Positions 25,770 to 34,465 of a stretch of 64,000 nucleotides of DNA are shown here, one piece after another. The notes under the pieces are model-generated. The model was not told the DNA's origin, did not search any database, and was given only the letters and a program-made list of their open reading frames with translations. The stretch lies in contig CAWGEV010000004.1 of assembly GCA_963821705.1 (NCBI GenBank), positions 124,001-188,000 of the forward strand, read 5' to 3'. The DNA comes from DASUPK01 sp963821705. Its GTDB lineage: Bacteria > Actinomycetota > Thermoleophilia > Solirubrobacterales > 70-9. How positions within the stretch are numbered: the stretch's first letter is position 1; every line of letters begins with the position of its first letter. The position numbers and the translations under genes are program-made.

Positions 25770-26558
25770 GTGCTAGGGGAAAAGGCTATAGGGGAGACCC
25801 GCGGAAGGCGGGTGCGGATCAGTGCGGGACTCAAGGTCCCGTCGGCACAGCGTGTCGTGGACGTGCTCTTCGTGCTCCTGCTCAGCCCCCTTCTCGTGCC
25901 GCTGTCCCTGGTCGTCGCCGCGGTCGTCTTCGTGGACTCGCCGGGCTCGGTGTTCTACCGGGCGACCCGGGTCGGGCTCGGAGGGCGGCACTTCCAGATG
26001 CTCAAGTTCCGGACGATGAAGAGCGGCTCGAGCGGTCCGGGCCTGACCGTTCCGGACGACGCCCGCTTCACCCCCGTGGGCCGTTTCCTGGCCCGCTGCC
26101 GGCTCGACGAGCTGCCGCAGGTCTGGAACGTGGTCAAGGGCGAGATGCGGGTGGTCGGCCCGCGCCCGGAGGATCCCGAGTTCGTCGCCGATCACAAGAA
26201 GGAGTACCGCGAGATCCTCACCGTTCCCCCGGGAATCACCGGGACCACCCAGCTCGTCCACTTCCTCGATGAGCTCGACCACCACGACCCGCGCGGCTAC
26301 TACCAGGACATCCTGCCGAACAAGATGGCGGTCGACCTCCGGTACGTGCGCAAGCACAGCCTCATGGGTGACTTCATGATTCTCGCCCGGACCACCTTGG
26401 TGCCGTTCCGCCTGGTCATCAGCGACGCTCGGGCGCTGCTCGAGGCCCAGCTGGCGGTCCCCGACGGGTCCTCGCGCCTCGCCGTCGGCGGAATCAGCAT
26501 CGTGCTCAGCCTCGTCCTCCTGATCGCGTTCATCGGCGGCACGGGCCCAGTCTCCTGA
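25770..26558 (+). CDS. Initiating sugar transferase (undecaprenyl-phosphate type)
   Basis: A 262-residue bacterial sugar transferase (WcaJ/PglC-type core). One N-terminal membrane helix at about 30-55 precedes RVGLGGRHFQMLKFRTMKS, then GRFLARCRLDELPQVWNVV and MRVVGPRPEDPEF, the diagnostic blocks. It loads the first sugar phosphate onto the lipid carrier. An additional C-terminal hydrophobic helix (about 238-258) is atypical for the short family. GTG 25770 is used here; GTG at about 25812 is a possible alternative. Its TGA overlaps the next ATG (TGATG). Confidence 0.88.
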   Translation: MLGEKAIGETRGRRVRISAGLKVPSAQRVVDVLFVLLLSPLLVPLSLVVAAVVFVDSPGSVFYRATRVGLGGRHFQMLKFRTMKSGSSGPGLTVPDDARFTPVGRFLARCRLDELPQVWNVVKGEMRVVGPRPEDPEFVADHKKEYREILTVPPGITGTTQLVHFLDELDHHDPRGYYQDILPNKMAVDLRYVRKHSLMGDFMILARTTLVPFRLVISDARALLEAQLAVPDGSSRLAVGGISIVLSLVLLIAFIGGTGPVS

Positions 26559-27034
26559 TGCGTCGGGTGGCGCTGGGCATCGCGGTGGGCACCTGTCTGT
26601 GCCTGGCGCCGGCCACGGCCTCCGCCCAGCTGCCGGACCCGGGTGCCCCGGCTGCGGGCAGCCCGCCGGCCAACGAGTACGTGATCCCGGTTCAGGCCGG
26701 CCGCAAGGACGCCGCCCCGCGAGGGACCGACAACAACCCCGCCGCGGGATCGCTGTACCGCTCCAACAACAACTTCGGCTCCTCCACCGTGGTCCCCGGG
26801 GCCGGCGGCGGAGGCAACGGGCCCGGCAGCGGCCCCGGCGGCGGAGCCGCCGGTGGCGGCTCGGGTTCCGGCTCGGGAGGCGGCACGTCGTCAGCCGCTG
26901 CGACGGGCCTCGACGTCGGCAATCCGTCGACATTTGCGGCCTACACCACCGTTCCCCTGATCATCCTGATGGGCGGCCTGATCGGCGTGGCGGCCGCTCG
27001 TTCGAGGCGCCGTAACGGCGCCGACACCGGGTAG
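26558..27034 (+). CDS. Gly/Ser-rich exported protein with C-terminal anchor
   Basis: A 158-residue protein: signal peptide (residues 1-24, ending SASAQ), a Pro/Asn-rich segment, a Gly/Ser low-complexity stretch at about 80-112, then a hydrophobic helix (TTVPLIILMGGLIGVAAA) followed by RSRRR at the C-terminus. The helix-plus-arginine end looks like a tripartite sorting or tail-anchor signal. No family is recognised. Overlap with the sugar-transferase stop (TGATG) indicates a shared operon and probably a surface role. Confidence 0.7.
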   Translation: MRRVALGIAVGTCLCLAPATASAQLPDPGAPAAGSPPANEYVIPVQAGRKDAAPRGTDNNPAAGSLYRSNNNFGSSTVVPGAGGGGNGPGSGPGGGAAGGGSGSGSGGGTSSAAATGLDVGNPSTFAAYTTVPLIILMGGLIGVAAARSRRRNGADTG

Positions 27035-27097
27035 GCTCCGCCCGCAGGGAAACCCTCTGGCCTGCCTGACCGCGCAGGCTGCGACCGGAGCCGAACG

Positions 27098-27841
27098 CTG
27101 TCGCCAGGAAGCACGCCACAGAGCAAGACGCTGGTCTTCCTCCCCGCCTGGAACGAGGAGGAGAGCGTCGCGGCCGTGGTCGCGCGGGTGAAGGAGGAGA
27201 TTCCCGGGGTGACGGTGCTGGTCATCGACGACGGGTCCTCCGACCAGACCGTGAGCCAGGCCCGTGACGCGGGCGCCTCGGTCGCCATCCTGCCCTTCCA
27301 CATCGGGCTCGGGGCCGCCCTGCAGACCGCCTACCGCTACGCCTACGAGCAGGGCTTCAGCTACTTCGCCCACCTCGACGCCGACGGCCAGCATCCCCCC
27401 AGCCAGCTCCCACGGATCCTGGAGCCCGCCTGGTCTGGGGAGGCCGACCTGGTTCTGGGAAGCCGCTTCGCCCGTGAGGGCGAGAGCGGCCAGGCGGCCT
27501 CGGAGTTCCGCTCGAGCCCGATGCGCCGCCTCTGGATCTTCATCCTCGGCCACCTGATCAAGGGATCCACCGGGCGCCGCTTCACTGACATCACCACCGG
27601 CTTCCGGGCCGGCAACCGGCAGGCGATCGAGCTCTTCACCAGGCTCTACCAGCCGGACTTCGGCGAGATCGAGGGGGTGCAGACCGCGCTCGGCGCGGGC
27701 CTGACCGTCAAGGAGGTGCCGGTGAGGATGCTGAAGCGCGAGCTCGGCGAGTCCTACCTCACCCCCCTGCCCTCGTTCCTGTTCATGTTCAAGGCGATGA
27801 TCTCCGTCGTCGTGGGGCGCTTCAGGGGGGCGACGCGCTGA
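27098..27841 (+). CDS. GT2-family glycosyltransferase (DPM1-like), apparent CTG start
   Basis: The conserved N-terminus KTLVFLPAWNEEESVAAVVA requires the frame to begin well before GTG 27176. No ATG, GTG or TTG occurs in frame back to the stop at 27032. CTG 27098 is preceded at 7 bases by GGAG (27087-27090), so it is the best start, giving 247 residues. LVIDDGSSD and HLDADGQHPPSQLP are the nucleotide-sugar and metal-binding motifs; RFTDITTGFRAGNR follows near residue 165. Followed by a DUF2304 gene, a common pairing in polyprenyl-phosphate sugar synthesis. Confidence 0.8.
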   Translation: MSPGSTPQSKTLVFLPAWNEEESVAAVVARVKEEIPGVTVLVIDDGSSDQTVSQARDAGASVAILPFHIGLGAALQTAYRYAYEQGFSYFAHLDADGQHPPSQLPRILEPAWSGEADLVLGSRFAREGESGQAASEFRSSPMRRLWIFILGHLIKGSTGRRFTDITTGFRAGNRQAIELFTRLYQPDFGEIEGVQTALGAGLTVKEVPVRMLKRELGESYLTPLPSFLFMFKAMISVVVGRFRGATR

Positions 27842-27867
27842 ACTCGCTTCTCGGCGTCGCGGTATTC

Positions 27868-28272
27868 GTGGCCAAGGCGGACGCCCAGGTCCACCTGACG
27901 ACCCGCTCCCGGATCATCGCCGCCGTCGCAGCGCTGTTCTTCTTCCTGCTCGTCCTGGAGCTGATCCGGCGCAGGCGGCTGCAGGAGCGGTACACGGTGA
28001 TCTGGTTCGTCCTCGCGGTGGGGATGCTCGCGGGCGCCATCTTCCCGCAGCTGCTCGAGGTGCTCGCCAACCTGCTCGGGGTTCGGGACACCAACGCGGC
28101 GCTCTTCGCGCTCCTGCTCCTGCTCCTGCTCGCCCTCGCCTTCGAGTCCACGGTGACCGCCTCCCGGCAGGGCGAGCAGATCACCCGCCTGGCCCAGGAG
28201 AACGCGATCCTGCGGATGAAGCGCGCGCGGGACCGCCAGGAGGCGTCCCGGGAAGAGGACACCGAGGGCTAG
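27868..28272 (+). CDS. DUF2304 family membrane protein
   Basis: A 134-residue protein. Three hydrophobic helices (about 16-32, 44-64 and 78-95) are separated by short basic loops (RRRRLQERYTVIWF is typical of DUF2304), then a coiled, charged tail at 98-134. DUF2304 proteins usually sit beside DPM1-like GT2 genes, as here, and are thought to be membrane partners in polyprenyl-phosphate sugar synthesis. GTG 27868 is the first start in frame. Confidence 0.82.
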   Translation: MAKADAQVHLTTRSRIIAAVAALFFFLLVLELIRRRRLQERYTVIWFVLAVGMLAGAIFPQLLEVLANLLGVRDTNAALFALLLLLLLALAFESTVTASRQGEQITRLAQENAILRMKRARDRQEASREEDTEG

Positions 28273-28275
28273 GAC

Positions 28276-30654
28276 GTGGACCTGTTCCTCTGCTGGTTCC
28301 TCGGCCCCGCGATCCTGCTCGCGGTCGTCGTCGGGCTCTCCTTCGGTCTCGAGCTGATCTCTGGGCTGCGTGCACCCTGGTGCGTGAGGCCCGCCCTTGG
28401 GGTCGCGGTGATGCTGGTCATCGCCCAGCTGGGGGTCAGCACCGATGCGACCGCCGAGCTGACCATCCCCGTGATCGTCGCGCTCGGCGCCTTCGGGCTG
28501 CTGATGGGCTGGAGCACCCACCTCACCGACGGGCCTCTGCCCGGCTGGGCGATCGCCGCGGCACTCGGTGTCTTCTTCATCTTCGGGGCGCCGGTGCTGC
28601 TCTCAGGCGACCCCACCTGGGCCGGCTACATCAAGCTCGACGACAGCGCCACCTGGATGGGGCTGACCGACCACGCCTTCAACTACGGGCACCGGACGAC
28701 CGGCTTCGCGCCATCGACCTGGGAGGCGCTGGTCTCCATCAATGCCGGCAACGGCTATCCGATCGGATCATTCGTGCCGATGGCGCTGATCGGCAAGGTG
28801 ACCGGCCAGGACGTCGCCTGGACGCTGCAGCCCTCGATGGCGTGGATGGCGGCAGTGCTGACGCTGCTGCTCGCCGAGATCCTGCGGCCCGCTGCTCCGC
28901 AGCGCCAGCGCGAGCGCCGCCATCGCCTTCATCGGCACGCAGTCGGCGATGCTGCTCGGCTACACGTTCTGGGGCGGCGATCAAGGAGGTCGCCGCCGCG
29001 GAGCTGCTCGCTCTCGCGCCGCTCGCCGCCTGGCTCGCGGTCAGGCAGCGCAACGTCCGCTGGGCCTGGCTCGTCCCAGGGCTCGTCGCGGCGGGGTTCC
29101 TGACCGTTCTCGGGTCCACCGGGGTCGTCTGGCTGCTTCCCGACCATGGCGCCGCTGCTCGTACGTCGCCTGGCGCAACCTCGGGGGCACGACGGCGTTC
29201 GCGCTCGCCTGGAAGACGGTGGCCACCGCCGTGGTCGCCAGCCTGCCCCAGGTCGTCACCCCGAACGGCTTCTTCAATCCTTTCCAGTCGTACCTGTTCT
29301 CGGCGAGCGAGCTCGGCAACCTGCCCGGCCCGCTCAGCATCCAGCACGTCGTGGGCATCTGGCCCTCGAACGACTTCCGTGTAGATCCCGGCCCACAAGA
29401 CGGAGGTGACCATCATCGCGGCCGTGGTGGCTGCGCTGGCGGTCTATGCGGCGTATACGTCGATCCGGGACGGCGAGCCGCTGCTCGCCAGCTATGCGCT
29501 CGGGGGAGCGGCCGCCTTCGCAATCGTGTACATCGTCGGCTCGCCCTGGATCGCCGGCAAGGGCATGGCGATCTACTCGGCGGCCCTGCTCACTGCCGGC
29601 CTCGCTGGGGCCGTCGTCCTGATCCAGCGAACGCCTTACGCCATCGGGGGCTGGGTGATCGCCGCGCTGGCAAGCGGGCTGGTCCTGTACACCTCCTTTG
29701 TCGTCTACCAGGACGTCTGGCTTGCGCCCCGCGCCGAGCACGTCGAGCTGGAGAACATCGGGAACCGTTTCGCCGGCCAGGGACCGATGCTGGTCACCGA
29801 GGGCTCGCTTTACGGGGCCCGACACTTCCTTCGCCGCTCCGACGCCGAGAACGCGAAGGACCTGCGCCGCCGTCAGGTCCTGCTTCGCGACGGCTCGCTT
29901 CCGGACAACGTTCCCTACCTCGACACCGACATGCTTGCGGATGCGTCCCTTGCCCCCTACAACCTGCTCGTCATGCGCCGTTCGCCGGTCGCCAGCCGCC
30001 CGCCAGGCGAGTTCAGCCTCGTATACGCGGGCACCTACTACGAGGTCTGGGAGCGAACCGGGACGCCTGTCCCCGGAGGGACCCTGGTCGGCCGGATTCC
30101 GCTGGGAGAGCCTCCTGACAACTCGGCCGTGCCAGATTGCTCCCAGGTCCAGTCCCTCGCCCAGCAAGGCCGGCCCTCACGGGACCCTGCTCGCGGTCCC
30201 AGCCGACCAGCACTCACTCCTCGATCTAAGCCACTCGACGCACCCTGGGTCGTGGAGCGTGCAAGGCACTGTCTTCACCCCCAAGGACGTTGGCACGATG
30301 ACGTTCGAGGCACCGGTCCCGACGGCTGGGAGCTACCGGATCTGGATCGGGGGGGACATCTATCGCGAGCTCACCGTCTCCGCGGGCGGGCGGAGTGCCA
30401 GTGCGAGCGACGCGCTCAACATCAACCGCTACCAGCCCTTCGGGCCGTTCCAGCTCGGCTCCGGTCAGCAACGGATCACGATCCACTCCGATGGCCCCGG
30501 ACTCGCGCCAGGAAGCGGCGTCGAACCCACCCCGCTCGGGCCCGTGATTCTCCAGAAGGTGGAGGCGGACAGCCCGGTGGTCGTCCAGCTCCGCTCCTCC
30601 GAATACAGTCGACTCTGCAATGCGCCCTGGGACTGGATCGAAGCCTACGGCTGA
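28276..30654 (+). pseudogene. Large membrane protein of the glycan locus, broken by about six frameshifts
   Basis: Reading frames switch at about 28888-28890, 28971-28979, 29142, 29161, 29390 and 30160-30162; each is explained by one extra G or C. Removing all six gives exactly 791 codons. The repaired protein has about 12 membrane helices in residues 1-490 with a large N-terminal loop (KLDDSATWMGLTDHAFNYGH), then a soluble region ending with a carbohydrate-binding-like beta domain (TMTFEAPVPTAGSYRIWIGG). It may be a GT-C-type transferase or polymerase; no family is recognised with confidence. It begins 3 bases after the DUF2304 stop. Confidence 0.7.
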
Positions 30655-31600
30655 CCGGTCTCCGTCGCGGCTCCGGGACACGCTCGGATCGTCGCGCCTT
30701 CGGACGTGGCTGGGCATCGTCGGCGCGGTGCTCGCCCTCGGCGTCGTAGCCGCGATCATCATTCCGCGCGCCGACGAGGTGCAGACGGCGCTGCGCGACG
30801 TCAGCTTCGGTCGGTTCGCACTCGCCATCGGCCTAGGCATCCTGGCGATGATCTTTCGCACCACCGCCTGGCAGATCGCCATCGACTCGGCGGGGGGACA
30901 GGTCCGGGCAGTCGAGGCGCATGCGGCAAGCTCGGCCTCCTTCGTGATTGGACTGATCAGCCCTTATCTGGGGATAGCCACCCGCATCGCGGTGATCCGG
31001 AACCGGGTCCCGGAGCGCTCCCCGACCACGTCCCAGCAGATCGCCGCGGAGACGGTCCTGATGGTCGTCGAGACGGCCCTGGTGGGCGCCCTCATCCTTT
31101 GCGCCGCCTGGACCCTCCAGATCCCGGTCCCCGTGGCGGTGCTGATCTTCGTCGGCGGTCTCGTGGCGGCCGGACTGCTGGTGCTGGCCGCCAGGCGGTG
31201 GGCCCCGCGGCGGTTTGGAGCCGGCCTCGCTGTGGCGCGACACCCGCGCGCCATGGCCATGCTCACCGCCGCCGTCGCCGCCGCCCTGACTGCCCAGATC
31301 GTGCGGGTCGCGGTCGTCCTCTCCAGTGTGGGTCTGAACTCGTCCCTGATCGTCGTCGTAGCCGTCTTTCTGGCGAGCGGAGTCGGCGCCGTTCTCCCGA
31401 TCGGGACGGCGGCGTCCGGGGCCGCCGCGCCGCTGATCGCCGCCTCGGCCGAGAACGGCTCCGTAACGGATGCCAGCGCCGCCGGCATCCTGCTCAGCGG
31501 CTCCCTGATGGCGGCCTGCCTCACCTATTTCGCGATCGCGATGCTCGTCGCAGCGTCGAGCTCCCGCCGCTCCCGGTCTCGTGCCCTGGAGCGGGGCTAG
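30620..31600 (+). CDS. Flippase-like membrane protein (lysylphosphatidylglycerol synthase TM-like)
   Basis: A 326-residue polytopic protein with about seven or eight helices. VSFGRFALAIGLGILAMIFR near residue 60, SFVIGLISPYLGIATRIAVI near 110 and the late LPIGTAASGAAAPLIAA block fit the UPF0104/AglD-like family, which moves or transfers lipid-linked sugars. ATG 30620 overlaps the preceding gene by 35 bases. The C-terminus is a short Arg/Ser-rich tail. Confidence 0.72.
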   Translation: MRPGTGSKPTADRSPSRLRDTLGSSRLRTWLGIVGAVLALGVVAAIIIPRADEVQTALRDVSFGRFALAIGLGILAMIFRTTAWQIAIDSAGGQVRAVEAHAASSASFVIGLISPYLGIATRIAVIRNRVPERSPTTSQQIAAETVLMVVETALVGALILCAAWTLQIPVPVAVLIFVGGLVAAGLLVLAARRWAPRRFGAGLAVARHPRAMAMLTAAVAAALTAQIVRVAVVLSSVGLNSSLIVVVAVFLASGVGAVLPIGTAASGAAAPLIAASAENGSVTDASAAGILLSGSLMAACLTYFAIAMLVAASSSRRSRSRALERG

Positions 31601-31603
31601 GCT
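31598..31603 (+). promoter_or_regulatory. Possible internal -10 box (TAGGCT)
   Basis: TAGGCT includes the TAG stop of the flippase-like gene and ends 8 bases before ATG 31612. Confidence 0.4.
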
Positions 31604-31611
31604 CGGCCCCC

Positions 31612-32349
31612 ATGGGAGCCTTCCCGACAGCGCCCGCCTGGTACAGGCCCCTGCTGCTGGCCGAGCGATCCGTTCTGCGTCGCGCGCTTCCGCGTCTGCG
31701 GAGCCCGGACGGAGTCGACCGGGACGTGGCCTCGCATCACGTGCCCCATCCGGACCTCGACCACAGCGCGTCCGAGCGGCTCATCCCGCAAAGCGATCGG
31801 GGGGCGGACCGGCAGATGCCGCTCCACGTGGCCCGCTATGCCTGGGCTCTGCCCGCCTGCGAGGGCAGGCGGGTCGTGGACCTTGGCTGCGGTGCCGGCT
31901 ATGGCACCGTGATCCTCTCGGCCTTCGCGGGCTCAGTTGTCGGTGTGGACGTCAGCAAGGAGGCGATCGAGGCCGCCCGACGACTCTACCCGGACCTCGA
32001 CTACCGAACCGCCGATCTCATCACCGGCGAGCTGCCCCACGGCGAGGTGGCCGTCTGTTTCGAGGTGCTCGAACATCTGGAGGACCCCGAGCGAGCCCTG
32101 GCACGCTTCCTGGAAACCTACCCGCGCCTCCTGCTCTCGTTCCCAAACCCGCTGGGGAGCGGTTCCCACCTCAACCCACATCACCTGGTGGACTGGCCGC
32201 TGGTGACGCTGAAGCGCAAGCTCAAGCAAGCCGGCGCGGCCCATCTGACCGTCCACCGGCAAGGCTACCTCTCCGCCGCCGTCAGAAAGCGGCGCCTGGG
32301 TCCCTCGCTGACCTGGATCATCGACGCGCGCAGGGAGGCGATCCCCTGA
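31612..32349 (+). CDS. Class I SAM-dependent methyltransferase
   Basis: A 245-residue enzyme. Motif I VVDLGCGAGYGTVIL lies near residue 88, GVDVSKEAIEAARRLYPDL near 108, and FEVLEHLEDPERAL near 146 matches the UbiG/Coq3-like motif. The long N-terminal segment (1-80) resembles those of methyltransferases in polysaccharide loci. Acceptor unknown, perhaps a heptose or other sugar. Its stop overlaps the heptose-kinase start (TGATG). Confidence 0.82.
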   Translation: MGAFPTAPAWYRPLLLAERSVLRRALPRLRSPDGVDRDVASHHVPHPDLDHSASERLIPQSDRGADRQMPLHVARYAWALPACEGRRVVDLGCGAGYGTVILSAFAGSVVGVDVSKEAIEAARRLYPDLDYRTADLITGELPHGEVAVCFEVLEHLEDPERALARFLETYPRLLLSFPNPLGSGSHLNPHHLVDWPLVTLKRKLKQAGAAHLTVHRQGYLSAAVRKRRLGPSLTWIIDARREAIP

Positions 32350-33334
32350 TGGTGATCTCGAAGACGCCGCTGCGGATGAGCTTCGTCGGCGGAGGAACGG
32401 ATCTGCCGGCGTTCTACGAGAAGCATGGGGGTGCGGTGCTCTCCACCGCGATCGACAAGTGGGTCCGGGTCGGGGTGGCGGCGCGGTTCGAGGGCGACGT
32501 GCGGGTCAGCTATTCGCAGACCGAGATCGTGGAGCAGGGCGGCCGACCTCGAGCATGAGCTCGTCCGCGAGGCAATGGCGCGAACCGGGCTGGCGCGCGG
32601 GGTTGAGGTGATCACTCTCGCGCGATCTGCCCTCTCGCGGGACAGGACTGGGCTCCTCGAGCGCAGTGACCGTCGGTCTGCTGACCGCGCTTTACGGCTA
32701 CCAGGGCATGCAGAAGCCCCCTGTTGAGCTCGCCAGGGAGGCCTGCCGGATAGAGCTCGACGTACTCGGGAAGCCGATCGGCAAGCAGGACCAGTACGCG
32801 GCGGCGATCGGCGGCATGAACCTGATCGAGTTCAAGCCGGACGGCTCGGTGGCCAACGAGCCCGTGATCGCGTCCCCGGAGCATCTCGCCTCGTTTCACC
32901 GCAGCCTGCTGCTCTTCTACACGGGCGAACCCCGCCAGGCGGGGGACGAGATCCTGGCCCGCCAGGCAAAGGCCGTGACGGAGGGCGACGACTCCGCCCT
33001 GCTCGAGATGCGCGATCTCGCCTATGAGATGCGCGAGCGGCTCGGGACCGGCGAGATCGAGGCCATCGGCACCCTGCTCAATCGCAACTGGGAGCTGAAG
33101 CGCGCCTCCGCGGCGGGCACCTCCAATGCCGAGATCGACCGGCTCTACGACAAGGCGCGCGAGGCCGGGGCCTGGGGCGGCAAGCTGCTCGGAGCCGGCG
33201 GCGGCGGCTTCTTCCTGCTTCTCGCGCCGCCCGACGCTCATCCTGCGGTTCGCGGAGCCCTCTCTGGCTATCGTGAGGTCCCCTTCCGCTTCGCCGATCG
33301 CGGAACCCATCTGCTCCTCGTTGAGCAGAACTGA
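32349..33334 (+). pseudogene. hddA: D-glycero-alpha-D-manno-heptose-7-phosphate kinase, two frameshifts
   Basis: A GHMP-kinase gene. MVISKTPLRMSFVGGGTDLP is the HddA-type start. The frame breaks in GGG 32537-32539 and again in the GCGCG at 32620-32624; one extra base at each site. Repair recovers ADLEHELVREAMA, then the ATP loop GTGLGSSSAVTVGLL, giving 327 residues. The second half (GKQDQYAAAIGGMNLIEF, GGKLLGAGGGGFFLL) is intact. It phosphorylates heptose-7-phosphate at C1. Overlaps the upstream methyltransferase and downstream gmhA by TGATG junctions. Confidence 0.85.
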
Positions 33335-33921
33335 TGGCGATCGAGACTCACATCCGCGAGTACCTGCAGCGCCTTACGTCGACCGTGGAGGCGATGTCAG
33401 CCGACGAGATCGAGCGCCTCAGCGAGATGCTCTATCGCGCCTACCTCGATGGCAAGCAGGTCTTCACCCTCGGCAACGGCGGCTCGGCCTCGACCGCCAG
33501 CCACATGGCCGCGGACCTGGGCAAGAACACCATCGGGGGGAACATGCGCCGGTTCCGGATCATGAGCCTGAACGACAACATCCCGCTGCTCACCGCGCTG
33601 GCGAACGACTACGGCTACGACCAGGTCTTCGCCGAGCAGCTCCAGAACCTGATCCAGCCGGGCGACGTGCTGATCGTGCTCTCGGGCTCGGGCAACTCGC
33701 CCAACGTGCTGCGGGCGATGGAGTACGCGCGCAGCCGCAGCGCCGAGGTGGCCGCGCTGCTCGGCTTCGACGGCGGCCGGGCAGCCGAGCTCGCCGACAT
33801 CGTCGTCCAGGTCGACTCCCGCGACTACGGCGTCGTCGAGGACGCGCACCTGGTGATCAACCACATCCTGGTCGAGCATTTCCGGCAGCGGCTCGCGGAC
33901 GAGCAGCCCTGGAGCGTCTGA
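33334..33921 (+). CDS. gmhA: Sedoheptulose-7-phosphate isomerase
   Basis: A 195-residue SIS-domain protein, the usual GmhA length. FTLGNGGSASTASHMAADLG near residue 45 is the phosphosugar loop, LIVLSGSGNSPNVLRAMEYA near 112 the second SIS loop, and the C-terminal HLVINHILVEHF holds the conserved active-site His. It converts sedoheptulose-7-phosphate to D-glycero-D-manno-heptose-7-phosphate. ATG 33334 overlaps the kinase stop; its own TGA overlaps the gmhB start. Confidence 0.92.
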   Translation: MAIETHIREYLQRLTSTVEAMSADEIERLSEMLYRAYLDGKQVFTLGNGGSASTASHMAADLGKNTIGGNMRRFRIMSLNDNIPLLTALANDYGYDQVFAEQLQNLIQPGDVLIVLSGSGNSPNVLRAMEYARSRSAEVAALLGFDGGRAAELADIVVQVDSRDYGVVEDAHLVINHILVEHFRQRLADEQPWSV

Positions 33922-34448
33922 GCGGACAAGCCGCGTTCCTCGACCGCGACGGGACGCTCAACGCTAAGCCCCCCGAGCACGAGTACGTGACTCGGATCGA
34001 GGACTTCTCGATCCTTCCCGGAGCGATCGACGGCCTCGTCCAGCTTGCCCGCTGCGGGCATCGCCTGGTCGTCGTCTCCAACCAGCGCGGGATCACCCGC
34101 GGCCTGGTCTCGGAGCAGGTGCTGCGAGGCACCGAGGAGGCGCTCCAGGAGGCGCTGCGGCCTCACGGGGCCGAGATCGCCGGCTTCTACTACTGCCCAC
34201 ACGAGAAGGACGCCGGGTGCGACTGCCGGAAGCCGAGGCCCGGCCTGTTGCTGCGGGCGGCGGACGAGCTCGGCCTCGACCTGGTGGCCTCCTGGATGGT
34301 CGGGGACAAGGCGACCGACGTCGAGGCGGGCATCGCCGCCGGCTGCCGTACCGCCTATCTCGGCGAGGAGCGCGGTGTGAGCGCCACGCTCACGGCCACC
34401 TCGCTCGCCGAGGCCGTCGATTTGATCTGCGGCTCCGCCCCGCCATAG
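33918..34448 (+). CDS. gmhB: D-glycero-D-manno-heptose bisphosphate phosphatase, apparent CTG start
   Basis: A 176-residue HAD-IIIA phosphatase. AAFLDRDGTLN (catalytic DxD), VVVSNQRGITRG, the zinc-binding CPHEKDAGCDCRKPRPG loop and WMVGDKATDVEAG are all present. The family normally begins just before this point (xSGQAAFLDRD). The only codon that fits is CTG 33918, which overlaps the gmhA stop as CTGA; there is no in-frame ATG, GTG or TTG nearby. It removes the C7 phosphate before guanylyl transfer. Confidence 0.88.
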   Translation: MSGQAAFLDRDGTLNAKPPEHEYVTRIEDFSILPGAIDGLVQLARCGHRLVVVSNQRGITRGLVSEQVLRGTEEALQEALRPHGAEIAGFYYCPHEKDAGCDCRKPRPGLLLRAADELGLDLVASWMVGDKATDVEAGIAAGCRTAYLGEERGVSATLTATSLAEAVDLICGSAPP

Positions 34449-34465
34449 GACTCGGGCGATGAGCG

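Noticed and set aside
28276..30654. Several separate small membrane-protein genes in this interval
   Set aside because: Frames join smoothly through single-base corrections and the sum is exactly divisible by three, so one large gene is far more likely.
32537..32624. Programmed frameshifting in hddA
   Set aside because: Two independent extra bases at plain G-rich sites with no slippery heptamer or pseudoknot; nearby genes show the same kind of indel.
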